Below, piece after piece: positions 23,201 through 33,400 of a stretch of 64,000 nt of DNA (positions within the stretch are counted from its first letter, which is position 1; each line of letters starts with the position of its first letter). The notes under the pieces are model-generated. The model had not been told where the DNA came from. It searched no databases and worked only from the letters and a program-made list of their open reading frames with translations. Source of the DNA: Cydia pomonella. Lineage: Eukaryota > Arthropoda > Insecta > Lepidoptera > Tortricidae. The translations under genes and the position numbers were made by a program. The stretch lies in NCBI RefSeq assembly GCF_033807575.1, contig NC_084705.1:11650019-11714018 (forward strand), read 5' to 3'.

Positions 23201-25095
23201 ATTTATTAAGAAACAAACAGTCTTACAAAACAGATAAGTATATAAAGTAACATCTTTCTAGTTATAGACCTATAGTTTCCTATATGTAAACAAATATTAA
23301 TAAAAACTTATCACTTTAAGTATAAATTACAGGCATATGTATGAGTGACAGAATATGTTATAAGATCTTAATTAGTCACTCGCGCGATACGTTCGGACGA
23401 ATGCTGTCGTAGTAGGCGGGCATAGTGTTGTGGTGTTTGAGTTTGGGTCACCTAACACTAGTAGCGACAAACACAGCGTGCGACGCGGCGCGGAGCAGTA
23501 CATGAATCACGGCCGTCGTGAACGCTACTCGCACTGTTAGTGCTTGAGAAAGGAGACCTAGGCTCTTCAAAACATGTCGCGCGAGTGTCTAAAAACACGT
23601 GAGTAGGCGGGTCCCCACACAGCGAGCAGACGCGCGAGGCAATCTCCTCGCGCACAAACCGGCCAGTGTAGACATGCCTCGGCCGAGGCGGCGCGCGCGT
23701 TTTGCTCGCCTGAGTGCGCCAGTATAGTTTAGATGAGAGATGGCTCGGCATTCCCAAATACACCTCAGCTTGCCTGAGAACGCCTCTGCATGCCTGAGAA
23801 CGCCTCTGTATGCTATAGAACACCTTGGCATGCCTGAGGAGGCTTCGGCGATATGCCAAATGAACTACAGTGCCATGCCGATAGCGGACACCGAGCCTAA
23901 GATTCCCCAATTCGACAGGAATACATCCACCGCGTGGGCAGAACGGCGCGCGGACTCGGGACGAGTGGGCACGCGCTGCTGTTCCTGCGGCCCGAGGAGC
24001 TCGGCTTCCTGCGCTTCTTGAAGCAGTCCAAGGTCACGCTCAACGAGTTTGAGTTCTCGTGGAATAAAGTGGCCGACATACAGCTACAGGTTGGTTTATT
24101 TCAATAGATAGTGATTCACATCGTAAGCATTGAAGTTTGCTATCCAGGCCAAATATTGTGCCCCTCCCCATTTCATTTTCTTGTTTAGATTTGACCGCTT
24201 TATTTGGGTGATTAATATTTATACTTGATATTTTCGCCAAATTGCAACAACATAAGAATAAGTAATCGTCATCATTTCATAGAAGTTTGACATTTAAAAT
24301 AACACTTGCACTGGCTGCCAAAGTCGCTGCCAACTTATCTTGGTTTGACTGTAGTCTCTACACAGATATGATGGCGGAATTCCAAGTTTCCTAGTTAACT
24401 CAAAAGCCTAAAAGGAGTGCATTGGTAAAAATAAAGGGCAGGCAACATGTATATAATATGTGTATGTTGTTTTTAATTTTACTTATTGATTATCCTGTTA
24501 CTAATTGATTTTAATGTATATTTTGATACTGAGTCTAATTTCTGATCTTAATTTTAAATGTAAATAGGCTTTGTTTTAATTTTTATTGTAATTTTATTTT
24601 TAAGTTAGTTTTAACTTTAATCTAGTTTTATTTTGACATGTAAACTAACTTTATGAATAAATGAGTATGAGTATAACGGCACTTTAAATTTCAATCGCTT
24701 ATCATCGGGCGGGTTTTGTGCTTGTTTGCCACCGAAGTTGCCTCATGTTGCATTTTTTGTTACAGCTGGAAAAGCTGATATCGAGAAATTACTTCCTAAA
24801 TCAGTCTGCCAAGGAAGCATTCAAGAGCTATTTGAGGGCGTACGACTCGCATCACCTGAAAACTATATTCGACATTGATACAATTGATATGGCTAAAGTC
24901 GCAAAATCTTTTGGATTTACTGTACCGCCCGCAGTTGAGCTCAAAGTCGAGAAGAAAGGGCCTCCGACGAAGCGCAAGGGAGGAGGCGGGTATGGATACT
25001 TCAAGTCACTGAATGCTCCGATGAGTCAAAAGAATAAGGCAGAGAAAACGAAGATCTACCGACAGAAAGGCGGTAACAAGAGATCAGTGAGCTGA
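14210..25095 (+). CDS. pit: pitchoune / DDX18 / Has1 DEAD-box RNA helicase
   Basis: Eleven exons join in frame to 618 aa: 14210-14300, 15770-15850, 16273-16425, 16729-16989, 17536-17685, 17845-18009, 18580-18721, 19369-19528, 20006-20158, 23919-24089 and 24766-25095 (stop TGA). The N-terminus is Lys-rich then acidic. Helicase motifs in order are I ARTGSGKT, Ia PTREL, Ib TPGR, II DEAD, III SAT, V ARGLD and VI HRVGRTAR. The tail has the DDX18-type block after motif VI (RAYDSHHLKTIF, SFGFTVPPAVEL) and ends in a basic Gly-rich segment (RKGGGGYGYFK). Length and sequence match DDX18, a nucleolar ATP-dependent helicase acting in pre-rRNA processing. The start is the only ATG giving this N-terminus. 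An E-box lies just upstream. It is convergent with its own paralogue at 27447-36059. Introns carry MITEs and a reverse-transcriptase fragment. Confidence 0.97.
14570..15542 (-). mobile_element. 3' part of a non-LTR retrotransposon (Jockey/CR1-type) in pit intron 1
   Basis: On the minus strand the start of the fragment encodes LFADDCTVIVK, with the FADD catalytic motif of reverse transcriptase. It then runs through NNLIINLSKTKIVLFQQPQ and, after a frame break near 15300, MQKRCIRAIVGIRTWESCEP to NNSELF (stop at 14872). The 3' end near 14570-14590 has a short TTGAATTGAATT repeat, as in the microsatellite tails of CR1-like elements. It is 5'-truncated and inactive. Confidence 0.85.
15546..15580. 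repeat. Poly-C tract
   Basis: A run of about 14 C interrupted by T follows CGGAAGGTCATCT. Similar homopolymers occur near 44930 and 50720. They have no evident function and are prone to sequencing length error. Confidence 0.7.
17142..17256. mobile_element. MITE-like repeat, CCACACAGAGCGA family, copy 3
   Basis: It runs from TAGCCGTGTCCACACTGAGC to CTCACTCTGTGTGGACTTGC, an inverted repeat. The inner GCGAGGCAATTTTCTCACGC matches the other family members. It lies in pit intron 4. Confidence 0.65.
18903..18962. repeat. Perfect 22-bp inverted repeat (hairpin) in pit intron 7
   Basis: Arm TATTATGTACTGTCAAGTTA is followed 16 bases later by its exact complement TAACTTGACAGTACATAATA. It is probably a MITE remnant; I see no other copy here. 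Confidence 0.6.
20655..20995. mobile_element. Cluster of palindromic repeat segments in pit intron 9
   Basis: TACGATACAAGTGCGAAAAA at 20662 faces TTCGCACATGTATCGTA near 20765. A second inverted pair (CAGTACATATGG / CCATATGTACTG) lies at 20790-20882. A third stretch at 20915-20995 pairs ACACGAGTG, AAGAAACGAA and TTCTTAAA segments. These look like short inverted-repeat elements in series. Confidence 0.5.
21408..22090 (-). mobile_element. Repeat with ACCGACTTC-type ends, reverse copy of the 34203-35307 element
   Basis: Phrases here, such as GATTATTGTTGATTTTGGAT, AGTTCCACTTCATCAAATGT and ATTCCTCATGGATCCCATCA, reappear in reverse complement at 34203-35307. One end reads AAAAAACCGACTGTG; the other carries CCTCCTCGTTTTGAAATCTT. 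It is non-coding and the family is not identified. Confidence 0.65.
22238..22448. mobile_element. 212-bp MITE with TATAGGGAGCGTGC ends, copy 2
   Basis: Almost identical to 13175-13386 along its whole length, with the same inverted ends and the two internal CACAAGATGGCAGA segments. The high identity of two unlinked copies suggests recent mobility. It lies in pit intron 9. Confidence 0.8.
23165..23400 (-). mobile_element. Possible retroposon 3' tail (poly-T on + strand)
   Basis: A long T-rich run with TTTATTTATTTATTAAGAAA, followed by anonymous sequence, looks like the poly-A end of a minus-strand retroposed copy. No coding remnant is visible. Confidence 0.35.
23605..23712. mobile_element. Half-copy of the CCACACAGAGCGA MITE family, copy 4
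   Basis: Contains CCACACAGCGAGCAGACGCG, GCAATCTCCTCGCGCACAAA and GTGTAGACATGCCTCGGCCG but lacks the mirror half. It lies about 200 bp before pit exon 10. Just after it (23750-23850) is a short degenerate direct repeat with TGCCTGAGAACGCCTCTG units. Confidence 0.6.
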
Positions 25096-25112
25096 AGTGT
25101 ATTTTAAATTAT

Positions 25113-25122
25113 AATAAATAAA
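25113..25122 (+). terminator. Polyadenylation signals of pit
   Basis: Overlapping AATAAA hexamers (AATAAATAAA) begin 17 bp after the pit stop codon. Confidence 0.75.
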
Positions 25123-25754
25123 ACATTATAATTTACACCCACATATTTTATTTATAATTAATTCCGTTACAAAAAAAGTAACTAATCTGTACATAACAAA
25201 ACTTGGCACAAACCTCTCATCTTACGCTACACTTGCCCTATGTGGTTAGAGACCTCACATGTACCGTCGTGTTTCATCTATTTAGGTTTCCTCACGTGTT
25301 TTGACTTTACCGAAAAGCTAATGGTATCAAATGTCACTCATGGAATAATTTTTATTTTGTGTCTTATAATATGTGACATAGAGCACAAATTACGCTCTAT
25401 AAAAGATCAATCAACAGTAAGGCTAATATATAACCGATATGATGAAGTCTATCATTTTCCTCTTTTCTGTGACATAGGTCATGTCACCCGATATCGTTTA
25501 TCACAGTCAACACTGTTGCTGTTAATGCTCGGATAAAGTTCAGTGTTTACAACAATATCCTGTATGATAACAGTAAATTGGCTATAAATAAAGAAACTGC
25601 AGTCTTCCTATCCTACGAAGTTGTGTTCTTCTCAGATTTCTTCTTTGGTTTGTTTACTGTGAATCTGTAGTAAGGTTAATCGTAGTTTAGTTTGTAATAG
25701 CAACATCTAGTGAGCTGCAACCTATCTATGAACGATCTCAGACTATATTTTCGA

Positions 25755-26305
25755 TTTAAAACTGTACTCTGCAGCAGAATACTGCGCACCAGTGTGGCTT
25801 GAAAGTGCACATACCTATATATTGGACGTTAAGCTTAACGAGACCATGCGTTCGTTGCATCTCTGGCACTATCCGATCTACACCCGTCCACTGGCTGCCG
25901 GCATTGAGTCACATTGCCCCTGCTCACCTCCGACGACTCAAGGCGTTAAAGAGGGAGGCTGAGAAGATCACGAACAACCCTGTAATGCCTGCCCACCCCC
26001 TCGGCGATTAAAATCCCGGAATCCACCCTGCACTGAAGCTGAAAGTCTGAGCAGCTTTAACATTTCGGATAGGTGGAAAGCGGATTGGTCTGCTTAGGCA
26101 ACACAGAACAGCCATATATCCGACCCGACTCAAAAATCAAAAGGGTTCGACCTTCCTCAGAAAATCTGGTGCCGCCTGAACAGGCCGAGAACCGGACATG
26201 GCCGCTGCAATTCAGCCACACACAAATGGGGATGGACGGCTTCCCCACTTTGCGAATGCGGAGAGGAAGAGCAGACCATCGAACATAGGTGTTTTTCACA
26301 TTTTA
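25755..26305 (+). mobile_element. 3'-terminal fragment of a non-LTR reverse transcriptase ORF
   Basis: After a frame break the plus strand encodes TLQQNTAHQ/CSAAEYCAPVW-type sequence and SGTIRSTPVHWLPALSHIAP, then RPRTGHGRC and CECGEEEQTIEHRC in a shifted frame. These are hallmarks of the C-terminal part of Jockey-type elements seen in moths. It is frameshifted and truncated. Confidence 0.75.
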
Positions 26306-26539
26306 CTTCATCAATATTTTTTTTCCACTACTAAAAAATAATAAATAATTGTTTAGGAATGGTCAATTTCAGCTCTTTCAAATGATACCCGACCTAGTCA
26401 CTAGACTTTGCAATTTTGCCCCCTCTTCATATTGGGCATTTCCCATAATCATAAATCTTCATTTGCAAATAGCTATTAAAAATAGAAAATAAAATAATAC
26501 TTTCAATGTGTCCGTTTCAAATTTCAAATCCATAGCTTA

Positions 26540-27110
26540 AGTGGTTCTCGAGATATTTAGCGATGTGACAGACAGACCCTTCCTTCCTTCCTTTTGTACT
26601 TTTTTGACTGGATGTCTGTCGATACCCCCCGTCAGGGGGGTATGAGATGAGGGGCCGCTTCCGCCTTCCAGCTACGGCGGCTGTCGCGGGTCGCTCCCCA
26701 CCGACCGGTGGGGAGGTCAAATGGCCGTCATTTGGGGGACGGTGTGTGTGGCTGGTGTGCCAGCTCTTCGCTACCGGTCGATATCCAACCCCACGACCCC
26801 TAGCCTGGTGATACCGTTTGAGCGGGGCCAGGTTTCGGGGCCGCGGTGAAAGCGACCGGTAGCTTAGCTGGCGTGTGCGGCGTGCTGGTGAGGCTGTGTC
26901 CGAAGTGTGTTGTGCTTGCTCTGCTACTGGTGTAGGAGGGATCGGGGCAAGTCCCAAGCCCACCTCTCCGGAGGTCTGGTGTTGTGGTGCGGCGCGATGT
27001 CCCGAAGATGGTCGTGGCCAGCGTTGTCCGCGCGGTCAAACATGACCCGTACTTTTTTTGATACGGAACCCTAAAAACGCACTCAAATCGGTTCATCCGT
27101 TAGGGAGCTA
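26540..27110. repeat. GC-rich unclassified repeat block
   Basis: A locally GC-rich stretch in AT-rich surroundings contains the hairpin TACCCCCCGTCAGGGGGGTA and ends with TACGGAACCCTAAAAACGCA, a motif also found at the tips of other repeats here. A long minus-strand open frame (26517-26963) has no recognisable protein content. It is probably part of a mobile element. Confidence 0.4.
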
Positions 27111-27446
27111 CACAGTACGAAGCTGCAGACAATACACACATTGAACTAAGTTATTATAGCTCCTTAGCAGCTCCGTCAATTGTTTTTGGATATTATTTGC
27201 AATATTTTGTTACTTGAATTGACAGTTATTATAATATACCTTTTTCCTTCGGGGATCAATAAATGGGAAAGATTGGGAGGATGATACACATATTTGTTAC
27301 TATTTCACGGAACAATAGATTTTGATTAACGCGCAGCAAAGGCAAAAAAGTAAACGTAACGTAACGATAGGGTAAGGGTAACTGCTGTCGAAGCTACTGC
27401 ATAATCGCCAGAAGCGGTAATTATGTTAGGAATAGGAAAAATGTTA

Positions 27447-30400
27447 CTAATCATGCAAAATTACACTTACAAAACGATAAGATGGTAAAGTGTATAAAAG
27501 GATACAGAAATCGTTGTGTGGTGTTTCCAAAAATCCAAAGGCTTTGGCTGCTAAATTGATATCCAACGTATTAATGTTGAATATCTTCTTCAATGGATGG
27601 CCTTTATAGCACCTCAGAAAAGAGAGATATGCCTTCCTTGCTAAGAGTTTCATTACACCGTTCTTGAGTATTAAATCTTCAAGCTGAAAAAGAATGTATA
27701 ATATGATATATTAATGAATAAAGGTAAATGGTATGAGTTTCTCCTACAATTCGGGTGAGAAATCGTAATTAAATAAAAAATGCCCATGATTTATATTATG
27801 TCGTTGGTAAGGCCAGTAAAATGATACTAACAGTTACATGTCTACATGACTGCTGTTGACTTGTGTGTTGCCCCTCTCCGTGGTGGAAACTGGGATATGA
27901 CTAGGTTTTTAGGAAGGATCACTAACAACTAGGCTGACCTCCCCTCTTAATATAACACTGTACCTAACATAATATTAACCTGATTTCTTCAACATTGCAA
28001 TCATAATTCCAATTATCATTGCATTGGCGTGGGAAATTACATTTTTTCAAGGATTTTGACAATGTCCTTTCCCGCGGCAATGCAGCCGGCTGCAGTGCGA
28101 GGGAGCAATGTAGTTGCAATGGAGATCTAAGCTTTACCTATTACTCTCACAGTCGACCGGTTGGAAAATGCAAAGAGAACACGATTACTAACAAACGGCC
28201 TCCAGCCTTGAAGAAATAATGTGTAGGTACGTTGTTACTGCATTCCTTTTCAAATAAAAAAAGAACACCTACCATTCTTTGAACATCATCAGATGGGTTC
28301 TCAAAACTGTATTTATCTAAATACACCTTTTCAGTTTTTAAAAAACTTATGAATTCTTCTTCCTCTGGCCTTAATAATATAACGGCATTTCCGGTGTTAT
28401 ATTGGCCTCTTGCTGTCCGTCCAACCCTGTGAATATATTCCTAAAACAACGAAATAGTATTTTATACAATCGTGATATAATGCTATATAGGTAATGCTTT
28501 TCAGTCGAGTACGCCGTGTTTAGGCAACGAAGCTTGCTAAGTTTCCTAAGTAAGGTACGAGATTGAACAGCTTGATTATATCACTATTGTATACAGTACT
28601 TTGTCTACGAGTCATCTATAATAATACTTTTTTTACTATAAAACCTAAATAATTATTGAAAACAGGTAATTATCTCAGTAGACAAAAATGTAGTACAAAA
28701 GAAATAAACGCGCGACTCCGCCCGACCTCGGGCCGCGTGACTGGTCTTTTTCTATAGTTGACTACAGCGTATCGAAATGAATCTTATAGTTGAGTTGGGA
28801 GCCCATACATAAGAAGTATGCAATTATAGTTTGGTATACGAAATCTTAATTCAACCATTACAGACGGCGACGCCAGGCCAGCCGCCCCGCCAGTCAACGT
28901 GAATATTTTATAAATGCATAATAGACTCCTACCACGCTATATTTGTACAGTCTAGTTCATAAATAAGTATGTATTCATTTTTTTACCTTATTGCAATGGA
29001 TTAAGTTGAAGAAATTTTTATAAGTCATAAATATTTATGAGTTTTATAACTCGACTGTATACCGACTGAGTGATCACAATGCACATACATCCCATAGGAG
29101 CGCCATACTGGACATGAGAATTTAGTGTAGTCGAAGATAGATGAAGCCAGAACTTTACCTATTCTTGGAATAGGAGCAGTTATCCCATGGTAGGACTTGC
29201 CCCAGCTGACCTTTTAAGTTTCGTATTTATTTATTGCAAGGGGAACCATCAGCTTTAAACTAAGTGCCTAAGCTCTAGTGTCAGACCATTTCCTGTAATA
29301 TTTTGCTACTTATTATTTATTGAGTAAATTGAGTAGCTATATAGATCCTGTTATTCACCGAAGACTCGTAATGTCATGTTATTAAAGGTTAGATTTGACA
29401 AATCTGCTCGTCATCGTGGATGACACAAGCCATAATTGCTACGATCCGCTACTACACGAGCTTGTATAACTGCAACGATTTTGGCCATGGCATTTTTTTT
29501 TTTCGAAAATTAATATTCATCACATCAGAGTATGCAAAGCGATCTCAATTTACACGCAGTTGTATTTTTTTTTATTAAGGTTCAACTTTGGAATTTACTT
29601 TGTGATGATATGCCATTGTTTATTGGCGTGGCGCATGACGCATGCGCGACGATAATAATTGTATGTACGAGTAGGTATTAGCGAACAGTTCTACAGGCTA
29701 GGCTAATACTAGTATTAGTACTGGGTCGCTGGAAAGGTTGCACATGGACTATATTTTATACTCGCTAATTAGGGTAATTATAAGTGTATGTAGCATAGGC
29801 CACACTGAACTGTAATTATTTCTAATTAACAATACACATGCAGTCAATTCTGATAACTTTTAAACATTGATAACAATAAACCTAACAATAATTTCGAATG
29901 TTTTTAGGGTTCCGTAGCCAAATGGCAAAAAACGGAACCATTATAGATTCGTCATGTCCGTCTGTCTGTCCGTTTATGTCACAGCCACTTTTTTCCGAAA
30001 CTATAAGAACAATGCTGTTCAAACTTGGTAAATAGATGTATTCTATGAACCGCATTAAGATTTTCACATAAAAATAGAAGAAAAAACATTACATTTTGGG
30101 GGTTCTCCATACTTAGAACTGAAACAAAAAAAATCTTTTTTCATCGATCCCATACGTGTGGGGTATCTATGGATAGGTCTTCAAAAACGATATTGAGGTT
30201 TCTAATATAATTTTTTTCTCAACTGAATAGTTTGCGCGAGACACTTCCAAAGTGGTAAAATGTGCGTCCCCCCTTGTAACTTTTAAAATAAGAGAATGAT
30301 AAACCTAAATAAATATAATATGATGTACATTACCATGCAAACTTCCACTGAAAATTGGTTTGAACGAGATCTAGTAAGTAGTTTTTCTCAAACTTGCTAT

Positions 30401-33400
30401 GAAATGATGACATGACTTACGTTAAATTAGGTCCGGAAATACTACATATCAGGTGGGATGAGTAAAGATGATATGTAAAGGAATTTCATACTGCCTTACA
30501 CACCTAGGACTGCAAAGCAACCTTCTTTTGTTTTTTAACGTCAAATTGTGACAACGTCTTGGCATTCAACCATCAACAAATATAGGTACGGTACGGTGAT
30601 CTGTTGTGTATATTCGTTGATTAGCAACAGCGGTGGCCCATGCGCCGAGTTACGCGCGTAAGGCTGCGCTGGTAGAGTGGCGAGCCGAGTAGTTCGCCAC
30701 AAAATAAATTGACTACTATTTTTTGTTTTAATTGCAAGTTTGAGAAAAGCACTATACAAATCTCGGCGAGAAACGGGGTTGCCGGCCGCGTATCTCTACG
30801 TGTGGGGTATCTATATCTATGGATAGGCCTTCAAAAATGATATTGAGGTTTCTAATATCATTTTTTTCTAAACTGAATAGTATGCGCGTGAGACACTTCC
30901 AAAGTGGTAAAATGTGTGTGTGTGTGTATCCCCTGTAACTTCAAAAATAACAGAATGATAAAACTAAAAAAATATATGATATACATTACCATGCAAACTT
31001 CCATCGAAAATTGGTTAGAAACGAGATCTAGTAAGTAGTTTTTTTTATACGTCATAAATGGTACGAAACCCTTCATGGGCGAGTCCGACTCGCACTTAGC
31101 CGGTTTTTTTTAATTAAGTAAATATAAATAATGCATAAACATTATAGGACAATTTTACACAAATCGTGATAGTCCCACAGTAAGCTCAAAAAGGCTTATG
31201 TTGTTGGTAGGTACTACACGACGATATACCTGATGTGACCGCGACGAGAAAAACTTCCCACTTTGTCGCTTGCCATAAGGATGCCTTGTCAGGTTATCCG
31301 TATAAGCAAGCAAATCTGGTCTTTATGGCAAGCGACAAAGTGGGACGTCTTGCCGCATTCAAACATTATAGAGCTATAATATGTATAAATACTTATATGC
31401 ATAGAAAAAATCCATAACTCGGAAAAAATATTTGTGATAATGTTAACACACAGAAAGAAATTACCTTTGCCAGGATTCGAACCCGGGACCTCCTGTTTCG
31501 TAGGCAGTTTCACTACCGACCGACTAAGCTAGGGAGCCGTCAAAACTAAGCCCTTAAAAAACTAAAATAGAAACTGAATATACGATATATTTTTCACCAA
31601 GGGTTTTTATCATACAGTAGTAATTTTAAAACCAATGTTGCGAGTTATACCTTAGGGTCTGTAGGAGGGTCATACTGCACGATCCAGTCGACGCTCGGTA
31701 TATCCAATCCTCTGGCCGCGACATCAGTGCAAAATAGGGCTCCACTTGTAGCTTCGACAAAGTTTTGATACGCTTCCTTCCTTCTAGCTTGGCTTTGCCG
31801 GCCCTAAAAATGGATTTTTTGATAAAGATACATTTTAGTAGATACAATATAGTTAAAACAAGTTCTGCTATATTTAAGTAAAATGGCAGTACAAAACTAG
31901 GACACTTAATCTGCCCAACCCTGTAGATATAATATATGCGGTTGTCATGTAATGACATGGTTTATTTATTCAGCCTTTATAAGCTATAGGTGAATACACT
32001 ACCATTATTTTGGACTTTATTTCAAAGCAATAGGATTCATATTAATGTAATTTCTGACGCCTTACCGACTTATTTACCTGTTAAAGGGACTAACCAGGTT
32101 GACCTAATTATTACTCGTGATAGTTATAGCTTTTAAAGGTATGGGTATGTGAGTTTGGAGTCGCCAAAATTTAGATCAGTGGTTTCCAAAGTTAACTGGG
32201 TTCCAACCTACCTAACAAAAACTGCCATTTTTAGGGCTCAACACTTGGATATCTTAAAAAGGGAGCATAAGATATTATCAGTAACGCTCAGATTTCCTAG
32301 TAGTTCCAGGGCCCACTTAATATTCACTCGTGACCATAGTTTGGGAAATCCTGATCTAGATAATATCCCTGAGGCGCACCGCGCGGCGACGGTGTCCTCC
32401 CCTAAGATTTCTCGAATCTAGTGCGCAAATTGTAAATGTCACTTTGCATTGGTGTAATCATAGAAGCAGTTTACTTACATGTATGCTTAAAACTGAAGCT
32501 TTACAATGATTCCTAAAGAATTCATAATGGAAGTCTACTGATTTGCATGATGAAAAGAACACCATGACCTTTAGCTTCTTGCTTTTTCGAAGCATTTTGT
32601 ATAGCCATGAGAGCTTCTGTTCTACAGGAGCTATGTAATACCTAAAACATAAGGTAAAAAAGTTTAAGTAAAACAATGAAAAAGCAACTATAATATGCAT
32701 AGTTTTGATATTGATGTTTAGACAAATGAAGCCATAACTCGCAATTTAATGTACAGTTGAGATGTGACAGTGATTTTGTGCTAGAGACGACGGATTCGGA
32801 GCTAAAATTACTTATTGACGTTATATTATTACATATGATTAAATTAGTTTATTTTTATTTTTTAAGATTAAATTCTCTATTTATGTTACATGTACGTCTT
32901 TGGGTCACAGACTTAAATATGTGTACCAAATTTCAACTTAATTGGTCTAGTAGTTTTGGAGCAAATAGGCTGTGACAGATGGACAGACAGACAGACAGAT
33001 GCACAAGGAGGTACAAAACCCTTAAAATTATGACATACCCTTGCTTTAGACCAGTGACAGTGGACTGTGATTGGTCACTTGTTGATATTACCACCGGATC
33101 TTCCCTCAAAGCTAACCTTGCCAGATTCTTCACATTCCTGTCCAGAGTAGCACTAAACAGTAAAGTTTGCCTGTTTCCTGAAAAAAAGGTTAGTCTAGTT
33201 ATGAACTTTTACTATGACACCATTAGAAACAACCCAAGAGAAATTTTATGTCAAGTAGCAAAATCCATAACTAGCCTAAATATAGTAAGAGTAGGTAAGT
33301 ACAAATAGTTAATGATTTTATTGCATAACAATAACCCTTGGAGTGGCAGGCCGGGTCCCGTTTATGTGATTTAAATTTTAAATTTGATTTATTGAAATAA

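Larger units (their letters stand above)
25123..27446. other. Convergent intergenic region between pit and its paralogue
   Basis: This 2.3-kb stretch holds the non-LTR fragment at 25755-26305 and a GC-rich repeat block at 26540-27110 ending in the agggttccgt-type motif. The remaining sequence is anonymous AT-rich DNA. I see no additional exon. Confidence 0.55.

Noticed and set aside
23458..23910. 150-aa minus-strand ORF upstream of pit exon 10
   Set aside because: It is made of MITE palindrome and short repeat sequence, and no protein family is recognised.
26517..26963. 148-aa minus-strand ORF in the GC-rich block
   Set aside because: Its composition is driven by GC-rich repeat sequence; there is no domain and no splice or start support.
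31466..31540. tRNA gene (minus strand)
   Set aside because: A and B boxes are present, but the sequence runs into a SINE body shared with 48010-48190, so it is tRNA-derived mobile DNA.
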